Shown here in pieces: positions 9,037 to 15,594 of a stretch of 64,000 nucleotides of DNA; position 1 is the first letter of the stretch; each line of letters opens with the position of its first letter. Both the position numbers and the translations under genes were made by a program. The notes beneath the pieces were generated by a model. The model was not told where the DNA came from, did no database searches, and worked only from the letters and a program-made list of their open reading frames with translations. The stretch is from Emticicia sp051209875 (GTDB lineage: Bacteria > Bacteroidota > Bacteroidia > Cytophagales > Spirosomataceae), in assembly GCF_051209875.1 (NCBI RefSeq), contig NZ_JBNTQY010000001.1:2294001-2358000 (forward strand), given 5' to 3'.

Positions 9037-9086
9037 AAAAAAAGACAAAGCGAAGTGCTGAAAAGTGCTTCGCTTTGTCTTTTTTT
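9037..9086 (+). terminator. Strong intrinsic terminator after the WG-repeat gene
   Basis: 19-bp perfect stem with core GACAAAGCGAAG paired to CTTCGCTTTGTC, a 12-base loop and T7 at the 3' end. Confidence 0.9.
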
Positions 9087-9198
9087 GCAATTGAATTTTG
9101 CTAATTAATTGATAGAAAAATAAACATTTATTGATGAAAGAAAAGTGCTTATTATAAAAAAAAATTTGATTCAATTATTTTTACTAAATATAAATTGC

Positions 9199-9214
9199 TG
9201 ATAATCAGTATTTT
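9199..9214. repeat. Intergenic 16-mer shared with 50810-50825
   Basis: TGATAATCAGTATTTT occurs here and identically at 50810-50825, both times in AT-rich intergenic DNA. The inner TGATAATCA is palindromic. Function unknown. Confidence 0.4.
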
Positions 9215-9246
9215 GTAAATTGTTTTAAAAATAATGATAAAATTAT

Positions 9247-9279
9247 TTGGAAAGTATGAAATCTTTTATTGTACCTTTG
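9247..9279 (+). promoter_or_regulatory. Promoter of the rtcB leader region
   Basis: TTG, 22 bases, then TACCTTTG, a perfect -7 element. The transcript would start near 9285, about 665 bases before the rtcB ATG, and would run through two terminators and three micro-ORFs. Confidence 0.6.
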
Positions 9280-9305
9280 TGACACAAAAACAAACAGAAC
9301 AAGAA

Positions 9306-9398
9306 ATGCAAAATTATCTAAAAAATACATCTTTCAGTTGCGGAATGATACATCCGTTTGAAGGAATTTTGCATAGACGGCACAGGTATAATTTGTAG
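9306..9398 (+). CDS. Putative 30-codon leader peptide upstream of rtcB
   Basis: A short frame, ATG to TAG, beginning about 20 bases after the predicted transcription start and ending 26 bases before a rho-independent terminator. The C-terminal residues are HRRHRYNL, with His, Arg, Tyr and Asn codons clustered and Arg written as AGA, CGG and AGG. Position, size and the following terminator resemble attenuator leader peptides of amino-acid operons. I do not recognise the peptide from any family. Coding status is inferred only from the layout; the sequence could equally be part of an untranslated leader or a small RNA. Confidence 0.35.
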   Translation: MQNYLKNTSFSCGMIHPFEGILHRRHRYNL

Positions 9399-9424
9399 GT
9401 TAAAACTACTCCAAAATTTATCTG

Positions 9425-9452
9425 AGCCTGACCCAAAAAGTCGGGCTTTTTT
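9425..9452 (+). terminator. Intrinsic terminator T1 in the rtcB leader
   Basis: 8-bp stem AGCCTGAC/GTCGGGCT (one G-U pair), 7-base loop and T6. Its 3' arm is also a perfect complement of the 5' arm of terminator T2 further downstream. Confidence 0.75.
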
Positions 9453-9508
9453 ATTGCTAAAAACTCAAAATAATTTTTAATTTTTAAAACGAAAAACAAG
9501 ATAAAAAA

Positions 9509-9673
9509 ATGCTAATGCTCAAAAACATACACCCAAAACCCATAGGCTTACAAAGTCTGATTGCCTTTGCGTGGGGAGCGGTATGTTCGATTAGCAGTTA
9601 TCGCCCTAAAGCCAATGCACAAGAAGATTTTGAAAAGTTTATACGATTGAGGTACGAGTGTTTATGCTCATAG
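9509..9673 (+). CDS. Putative 54-codon ORF between two terminators
   Basis: ATG to TAG frame lying between terminators T1 and T2, with a hydrophobic middle (LQSLIAFAWGAVCSI) and a tail ending RLRYECLCS. It ends 29 bases before T2. Local base composition is less AT-rich than the flanking DNA, which hints at constraint, but there is no recognisable family. It may be a small protein, a second leader peptide, or part of a structured RNA. Confidence 0.3.
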   Translation: MLMLKNIHPKPIGLQSLIAFAWGAVCSISSYRPKANAQEDFEKFIRLRYECLCS

Positions 9674-9702
9674 GTAAGTTCTGACAAAGAACACCAGCAT
9701 TA

Positions 9703-9739
9703 AGCCCGACCTCACCACCATAGAGGTCGGGCTTTTTTT
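9703..9739 (+). terminator. Strong intrinsic terminator T2 in the rtcB leader
   Basis: Perfect 11-bp GC-rich stem AGCCCGACCTC/GAGGTCGGGCT, 9-base loop and T7. Placed 213 bases before the rtcB ATG, in rtcB orientation. Confidence 0.85.
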
Positions 9740-9801
9740 ACTCAAAAATGGTAAATTGCTTTAAAGACTAAATCAATACAATTGGAAGCATTGTTCCGCA
9801 G

Positions 9802-9870
9802 ATGACTACACAGGAGTATTTTGTCGCTGTTTCGACAATGGAGGCTGACCGTTCCAGCTTACTCGAATGA
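9802..9870 (+). CDS. Possible 22-codon micro-ORF before rtcB
   Basis: ATG to TGA frame (begins MTTQEYF, ends SSLLE) after terminator T2. It is followed by a 7-bp AAACCTG/CAGGTTT hairpin without a T-tract. Listed because it repeats the 'short ORF then hairpin' pattern seen twice upstream; there is no independent evidence of translation. Confidence 0.2.
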   Translation: MTTQEYFVAVSTMEADRSSLLE

Positions 9871-9897
9871 ATTGACAGTTTTTATAAACCTTAGACC

Positions 9898-9931
9898 AAA
9901 CCTGCAAGTATAAAAAAATCCTTACAGGTTT
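9898..9931 (+). other. Hairpin just upstream of rtcB
   Basis: AAACCTG and CAGGTTT pair around a 20-base loop, ending 20 bases before the rtcB ATG. No T-tract follows, so this is not an obvious terminator; it could influence translation initiation. Confidence 0.35.
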
Positions 9932-9951
9932 AATAAAAAAAACAAAAAATA

Positions 9952-11479
9952 ATGAACATAACAATAGAACTAATAAAATCCCTTGCACCAATTCCAGAAG
10001 AAATGTATGATGCTTTTCTCAGAGTTGCCAAAGGACTTACCGAGCGAGCTGAATATCCTATCGAAAAAATCATGGGACTTTTTGCTCAAATGCTCGAAAA
10101 TCCAAAGAAATATGCTTATTCAAAGAATAAAGTAACCAATTTGGCTCAAAAAATCTATGAATTGCAAAAACAAGGAATCGAAATAAAAATTTCAGACGAA
10201 GGTCGTACATGGCTTCCAGTCGAAGAAATGATGAAATTGGACGAAAAACCTAAAGCTAAATCAACTGAATTTGATTTGCGAGAAGAGAATATTGCTTATC
10301 AAATTTATGGACAAACATTCATTGAACAAGGAGCTTTAAATCAAATGAATACTGCAGTAAGTTTGCCGATTTCTGTGGCTGGTGCTTTGATGCCTGATGC
10401 TCACCAAGGTTATGGTTTGCCGATTGGTGGCGTACTGGCTACTGAAGCAGATAAGGTTATTCCCTATGCAGTTGGTGTCGATATTGCATGTCGTATGTGT
10501 TTGTCAGTATTCGATTTACCTGCTGATATTTTCAAGCGTGAGCCTCATTTATTGAAGCGTAGTTTGCTTGAAAATACCAAATTTGGTATTGGCGGAGAAG
10601 TTCGAGAAAAAATGGATGAATCGGTAATGGATAAAATCGAATGGACAGCTACGAAAGTTATCCGTGATTTGAAAGACAAAGCCTTTCGTCAATTGGGAAC
10701 TTCTGGAACGGGTAATCATTTTGTTGAATGGGGTTTGTTGGAAGTCAGCGAAATAGATGAGTTATTGAATTTACCAGTAGGTACTTATTTGGCTTTACTT
10801 TCTCATTCTGGCTCACGTGGTTTTGGCGGAACTGTGGCAGGGCATTATTCAAAAATTGCCATGCAAAAAACTAAATTGCCCAAACAAGCGGCACATTTGG
10901 CATGGCTTGACTTGAATACTGAAGAAGGGCAGGAATATTGGATTGCCATGAATCTTGCAGGTGATTATGCTTCTGCCAATCACCATGAAATTCATGCAAA
11001 AATTGCCAAAGCTATCAGCGAAAAGCCCTTGGTGATGGTTGAAAATCACCATAACTTCGCTTGGAAAGAGCAATATAAAAGAGCAATATAATGGAAAAGA
11101 AGTCTTAGTTCATAGAAAAGGTGCCACGCCTGCGGGTGTGAATGATTTAGGCATTATTCCTGGTTCGATGACTGCCCCAGGTTTTGTTGTTCGAGGTTTA
11201 GGAAATGAGGCTGCTATCAATTCTGCATCGCATGGAGCAGGGCGTTTGATGAGTCGAACGGCTGCATTTAACACTATTACTAAAAATGCAATGAATAAGA
11301 TTTTGGGCGAACATGGAATTGAGTTAATTGGTGGTGATTTAGATGAAGCACCAATGGTTTACAAAGACATTCATGAAGTAATTACTGCTCAGAAAGATTT
11401 AGTAAAAGTTTTGGCAAAATTTACTCCAAAAATTGTCAGAATGGCCGATGCAAATAGAAAGGAGGGAAGAGAAGATTGA
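9952..11479 (+). pseudogene. rtcB: RNA-splicing ligase RtcB, frameshifted by a 13-bp tandem duplication
   Basis: Two overlapping frames together cover one RtcB protein. The first (9952-11091) carries metal-site motifs GVDIACRMC, GTSGTGNHFVEWG, LSHSGSRGFGG and ENHHNFAW. The other frame continues with EQYNGKEVLVHRKGATPAG and contains SHGAGRLMSR, whose His (codon 11231-11233) is the residue guanylylated during ligation. RtcB joins 2',3'-cyclic-phosphate and 5'-OH RNA ends using GTP and Mn2+, repairing cleaved RNA including tRNA. The reading frame is lost at an exact 13-bp duplication; removing one copy restores AWKEQYNGKEV. As written, the first product lacks the catalytic His. It is a recent null or phase-variable allele, or an assembly error. 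No prfH gene is adjacent. Confidence 0.9.
11066..11091 (+). repeat. 13-bp tandem duplication inside rtcB
   Basis: AAGAGCAATATAA occurs twice in immediate succession (11066-11078 and 11079-11091). Thirteen bases shift the frame by one, ending the first frame a few codons later. Confidence 0.95.
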
Positions 11480-11521
11480 AAAAAGCCCTTTCAAAGTTGA
11501 AGACTGCGAAAGGACTTTTTT
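11479..11521. terminator. Bidirectional terminator between rtcB and the convergent secreted-protein gene
   Basis: AAAAAAGCCCTTTC pairs with GAAAGGACTTTTTT (one mismatch) around a 15-base loop; A and T runs on the two sides serve both strands. Confidence 0.85.
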
Positions 11522-13047
11522 TATTGGCATTCTTGAATATCGGCTTTGAAAACTGCTCCTTGCTTAATGACAACACCTGGATTGATGAAAATTGATTTCC
11601 CTGCACTAAATGAAACATTTATATCCGAGTCGAAAGTATTGGATAGTTTGATGGTATTTTTAGACTTCAAAACAGGGTTAATGTTTTGTGTTAGATTTTC
11701 AGAAGTTGTTAAAAGTGCAATTTGATTTGGACAATTCTTGAATGAAAATGAAACAACAGATGTACCACTATTTTTTCTAATACCGTCTTCATCAACAAAA
11801 GAATCATATAAATAAAAGACAAATTCTTGACTATTTGTAAAAATTGCTTTACCAATTTGGTTATAATTATTATTTGAACCAAAAGGCTTTTGCCAAGTAA
11901 TATCCCCATTCTCAGCCATTTTTATTAGCCAAGCACCTGAATTTCGCATGATACCAACTTCACGGAACCCACCTACAACATCGCCATCGGTTGAATTGCT
12001 TGTAGCCATCAAGAGTAATTCTCCATCAGGGCAAAGAGATATTTTGAAACCTTCCTCATGCCATGTACCACCTAACAATTTTGTCCATAGGACATTGCCA
12101 TTGTTTTTATCTAATTTTGAAATAAAACAATCACCATAACCATAGCCATGATTTTCAACTGAAAAAACGCTGGGAGAAAAGGTGTAACCCGTCACAACAA
12201 CATCACCCGAAGCCGATTCTGCAATACCTTGTGGAATATCGTCACTCCAACCGCCAATTTGCTTTTGCCATAAAATATTACCGTTTTCATTTAATTTTAC
12301 AACCCAAGCATCATTTGAACCATAAGTCCAATTCAAATCACCATCATATGAATCTGAATGTCCTGTAACATAAAGATTGCCACTACTGGAAGCATGAATG
12401 GCGGCTCCACGCTCATATTCTGTTCCACCTAAGCAAGTTTGCCATATAATATTACCATTTGTATCAATTTTTATTACCCAAATATCAGTACCTATGATTC
12501 TGCCATAAAATTTATGAAGATTACTACCTAATAGATCTCCATTGTCAGAATTTGTTTCACCAACAATTACAAAATTACCATCGGATGTTTTGTCAATACC
12601 TTTTGAAATTTCCCAATTATCGCCACCAAATGTTTTTTGCCAAATAATATCTCCAGAGCCATTAATCTTAAACACCCAAATATCATAATATCCTTCATTT
12701 CCTGTTACATCACCATCATTTGAATCTGATTGCCCTGTAATCACATATTCATCACCCATCCCTTTGACAATATCAAACCCATTGTCAGTATCAGAGCCTC
12801 CATAATATTTTTTCCAAACTACATTGCCGAAGCTATCAATCCTGATTGCATAAATATCTGCTAAACCATGATGTCCAGTATTGTTTTCATAATAACCTGT
12901 ACCAACTAAAATAACATCACCGTTATCTGTTTTTGTCAAAGAGTATCCATGATCGTTCATTAATCCATAGCTTTTTTTGGTCATTATATGCTGTCCACAT
13001 ACATGGATGGTCAAAAAAAACAATAAGAATGTTATAACTTTGTGCAT
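11521..13047 (-). CDS. Secreted repeat protein with C-terminal 3-coathanger-stack domain
   Basis: A 508-residue protein with a signal peptide (about 1-18, ending HVCGQ). The body (about 25-420) holds about seven repeats of roughly 50 residues with the pattern D-x-W-V-x-K-I/L-x-x-x-G-N-I-x-W-Q-K-x-x-G-G followed by acidic D-N-G-D turns, suggesting a beta-propeller. The C-terminus (FSAGKSIFINPGVVIKQGAV, then FKADIQEC) is a 3-coathanger-stack module typical of Bacteroidota extracellular proteins. No classical T9SS sorting tail is seen. Its start codon abuts the stop of the GMC dehydrogenase gene upstream with no gap, so the two are surely cotranscribed and probably translationally coupled. The function is unknown. 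Confidence 0.8.
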   Translation of the reverse strand: MHKVITFLLFFLTIHVCGQHIMTKKSYGLMNDHGYSLTKTDNGDVILVGTGYYENNTGHHGLADIYAIRIDSFGNVVWKKYYGGSDTDNGFDIVKGMGDEYVITGQSDSNDGDVTGNEGYYDIWVFKINGSGDIIWQKTFGGDNWEISKGIDKTSDGNFVIVGETNSDNGDLLGSNLHKFYGRIIGTDIWVIKIDTNGNIIWQTCLGGTEYERGAAIHASSSGNLYVTGHSDSYDGDLNWTYGSNDAWVVKLNENGNILWQKQIGGWSDDIPQGIAESASGDVVVTGYTFSPSVFSVENHGYGYGDCFISKLDKNNGNVLWTKLLGGTWHEEGFKISLCPDGELLLMATSNSTDGDVVGGFREVGIMRNSGAWLIKMAENGDITWQKPFGSNNNYNQIGKAIFTNSQEFVFYLYDSFVDEDGIRKNSGTSVVSFSFKNCPNQIALLTTSENLTQNINPVLKSKNTIKLSNTFDSDINVSFSAGKSIFINPGVVIKQGAVFKADIQECQ

Positions 13048-14670
13048 TTATAATTGATTCATCATATATTGGTTTAAAATCATTTCTGCCCCTTTTTCAG
13101 CTATCATATATACAGGTGCATTGGTATTACCCGAAACAATTGTTGGCATAATAGAAGCATCAATCACTCGTAAACCTTCAATGCCTTTTACACGTAACTG
13201 TTCATCAACAACTGCCATTTCATCATTACCCATCTTACAAGTACCAACTGGGTGATACACTGTTTCAAGTTGTTTTTTCAAATGAAGCATAATCGCATCA
13301 TCAGAACTGGTATCTGGTGGTGTCATCATGGTTTTTCTATATTGGTCAAATGCTGGTGCTTGTATCACCTCTATTGCTTTTTTTGCAGCTTTAAGGAATG
13401 TGATTTGGTCTTGTTCGGCTTCTAAAAAATTAGGCTGAATAATTGGAGCATCATGAGCATTTTTACTTCTCAAAGTCACGTAGCCTCTGCTTTCTGGTCG
13501 TAAAAGTGTTGGTAATATAGAGAACCCATCTTCATGAGGAAAAGTCTTCATGTCGTAAAAATCATAATTATAATCGTTTCCTACTTGTAATGATGCGAAA
13601 TGAAATTGATAATTTACACGGTCGGGGCTATCATCAGTCATCCAGAATGCAGTTGATTCGAGTGGGCTGATCGTAAATATACCTTTTTTGGTAAAAACAT
13701 ATTTCAATAAACCTTTCAATTGATTGAATGGTTTAAGGTGATGATTTTGCCCAAATTCTTGATTAGACAAGGCACTTACACCTGAAAAAAGATGGTCTTG
13801 TAGATTTTTCCCAACACCCAACAAATCTTTCTTACAGGTAATGGTGTGTTTTTTTAACTCTTCGGCATCACCTATGCCCGAAAGCATCAAAAGTTGTGGT
13901 GAAGCAAATGCTCCTGCCGATAAAATAACTTCCTTCTTAGCAAAAGCTTTTTCGGTTGTTGTTTTTCCAGTAAAATACTCTACGCCAACAGCTCTATCAT
14001 TTTCAATCAAAATTTGCTTGGCAGGAGCGTTGGTTAATACTGTCAAATTTTTACGGTGCATGATAGGCTTCAAGAAAGCGGCGGCGGCACTCAAACGCTT
14101 GGCGTCTTTGATGGTAAATTGAAGTCTGCTTGCACCTTCTTGTTTTTCACCATTATAATCTTTATTTTTATTGATTCCACATTGATCACAAGCATCAACA
14201 AAAGCATCAGAAAATGGCGTATCAAACCTTGTGGCAAAGGTTACATTGAGTAATCCATTTTTATTATGAAAACTATTAGAAATTTGCTCATTAGCTTCAG
14301 ACTTTTTGAAATAGGGTAAAATATCATCATACCCCCAACCTTTATTTCCTAATCTTGCCCAATCATTATAATCTTCCTTATTGCCACGAACATAAGCCAT
14401 GGCATTAGTCGAGCTACTGCCACCTAATGTCTTTCCACGTGGCAAATAAATTTTTCTATTTAAAACATGTTTTTGTGGTTCGGTAAAAAAGCCCCAATCC
14501 ACTTCTGATTTAAAAAGTTTGGCATAACCCGCAGGAATATGAATTTCCATTTTTTTATCGGGGCCACCAGCTTCGAGTAGCAAAACTTTATTATTTGGAT
14601 TTTCAGATAAACGATTGGCTAAAACACAACCAGCCGAACCTGCACCAATAATGATGAAGTCATAATTCAT
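13048..14670 (-). CDS. GMC-family choline dehydrogenase-like oxidoreductase
   Basis: A 540-residue enzyme of the BetA/alcohol-dehydrogenase branch of the GMC family. It has the FAD motif DFIIIGAGSAGCVLANRLSE, the GMC signature PRGKTLGGSSSTNAMAYVRG, the second signature AGAFASPQLLMLSGIG, the catalytic His segment VYHPVGTCKMG, and the C-terminal GNTNAPVYMIAEKGA with the conserved Asn. Members oxidise alcohols or choline using FAD, passing electrons to a quinone or oxygen. There is no signal peptide, so it is cytoplasmic. No betaine aldehyde dehydrogenase is nearby, so choline is not supported as the substrate. It is unlike the two 571-residue GMC proteins in this window, which belong to the gluconate-dehydrogenase branch. 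Confidence 0.9.
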   Translation of the reverse strand: MNYDFIIIGAGSAGCVLANRLSENPNNKVLLLEAGGPDKKMEIHIPAGYAKLFKSEVDWGFFTEPQKHVLNRKIYLPRGKTLGGSSSTNAMAYVRGNKEDYNDWARLGNKGWGYDDILPYFKKSEANEQISNSFHNKNGLLNVTFATRFDTPFSDAFVDACDQCGINKNKDYNGEKQEGASRLQFTIKDAKRLSAAAAFLKPIMHRKNLTVLTNAPAKQILIENDRAVGVEYFTGKTTTEKAFAKKEVILSAGAFASPQLLMLSGIGDAEELKKHTITCKKDLLGVGKNLQDHLFSGVSALSNQEFGQNHHLKPFNQLKGLLKYVFTKKGIFTISPLESTAFWMTDDSPDRVNYQFHFASLQVGNDYNYDFYDMKTFPHEDGFSILPTLLRPESRGYVTLRSKNAHDAPIIQPNFLEAEQDQITFLKAAKKAIEVIQAPAFDQYRKTMMTPPDTSSDDAIMLHLKKQLETVYHPVGTCKMGNDEMAVVDEQLRVKGIEGLRVIDASIMPTIVSGNTNAPVYMIAEKGAEMILNQYMMNQL

Positions 14671-14711
14671 AGCTTATAAAGTTTATAGAGTTGAATATTA
14701 AAAATATTGAT

Positions 14712-14793
14712 TGATTGAGTGAATGTGTTATTGAGTGATTTTGGTAATTATTTTTTATTCACTCATTCACTAAATCATTCATTCACTCATTAA
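14712..14793. repeat. Nested quasi-palindrome of ACTCATTC units
   Basis: 14712-14725 pairs with 14780-14793 at 12 of 14 positions, and an inner arm ATTGAGTGA pairs with TCACTCATT. It sits just after the pdxH stop and may act as its terminator, although no clean T-tract follows on that strand. The unit GAGTGAATG/CATTCACTC is reiterated. Confidence 0.5.
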
Positions 14794-14795
14794 GT

Positions 14796-15443
14796 CTAAG
14801 GCGAAAGTCGCTCTATTTTCCAATCATTAACATTTTTAGTATATAAGATTCTATCATGCAAACGATTGGGACGGCCTTGCCAAAATTCGATTTTATCAGG
14901 AATTACTCGGTATCCCCCCCAATGGGCTGGTCGTGGAATAACTTCGGTTTGTTCAAACTCTTTTTCTAAGTTTAAAAGCCTTTCCTCCAATACTTGGCGA
15001 TTTTCAATTACTTTACTTTGGTTGGATACCCAAGCCCCAATTTGACTTCCGCGAGGGCGGGAATGAAAATATTCATCGGATTCTTGCACACTTACTTTAT
15101 CAATTTTGCCTTCAATCCTGACTTGCCTTTCCAAATCTCCCCAAAAGAAAGTAAGTGAGGCAAAAATATTTTTTTCTATTTCTTTACCTTTATTACTTTC
15201 ATAATTAGTAAAAAAAACAAATCCATTTTCATCAAATCCTTTCAATAAAACAATTCTTCCATGAGGTTTACCATCTGAAATTGTTGATACGTGCATGGCG
15301 TTAGGCTCTAAAACTTGGGCATCCAAAGCTTCTTCAAACCACAGGGCAAATTGTTTAAATGGATTACTTAAAACATTTTTCTCTAACAATTCGTTTTGAG
15401 AATATGACAATCTTAATGATGCTAAATCAGTCTTTTTATTCAT
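14796..15443 (-). CDS. pdxH: Pyridoxamine 5'-phosphate oxidase
   Basis: At 215 residues this is the normal family length. Recognisable segments in order: DLASLRLSY, NAMHVSTISDGKPHGRIVLLKG (FMN-binding strand), FVFFTNYESNKGKEIEKN, FFWGDLERQVRIEGK, YFHSRPRGSQIGAW, and the C-terminal EFWQGRPNRLHDRILY with the substrate-binding Arg/His residues. The enzyme uses FMN and O2 to convert pyridoxine or pyridoxamine 5'-phosphate to pyridoxal 5'-phosphate in the cytoplasm, serving vitamin B6 synthesis and salvage. It is transcribed divergently from the DUF349 gene, with about 150 bases between the two starts. Confidence 0.96.
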   Translation of the reverse strand: MNKKTDLASLRLSYSQNELLEKNVLSNPFKQFALWFEEALDAQVLEPNAMHVSTISDGKPHGRIVLLKGFDENGFVFFTNYESNKGKEIEKNIFASLTFFWGDLERQVRIEGKIDKVSVQESDEYFHSRPRGSQIGAWVSNQSKVIENRQVLEERLLNLEKEFEQTEVIPRPAHWGGYRVIPDKIEFWQGRPNRLHDRILYTKNVNDWKIERLSP

Positions 15444-15535
15444 TTTATTGCAACGTTTTCGTATTTTTTTACGTATATAAGATTGATGATAGTAGAAGTT
15501 TCAAAAAACCTAAAAGAATTAAACTGTAAATGTAT

Positions 15536-15543
15536 TACATTTG
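15536..15543 (+). promoter_or_regulatory. Candidate -7 element for the DUF349 gene
   Basis: TACATTTG is a perfect TAnnTTTG, about 50 bases before the TTG start of the downstream gene; no clear -33 TTG. Confidence 0.4.
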
Positions 15544-15594
15544 CAAATCTAATGAGAACATTTCAAAACATTCAAATAAATAACAATTAAAGAA

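Noticed and set aside
11039..11479. Independent small gene encoding the C-terminal RtcB half
   Set aside because: The first residues from the apparent ATG do not match RtcB, and the frame joins perfectly to the upstream half when one 13-mer is removed, so it is a fragment of rtcB.
13048..14670. Choline dehydrogenase BetA of a betaine pathway
   Set aside because: No betaine aldehyde dehydrogenase or choline transporter nearby; only the broader GMC family is supported.
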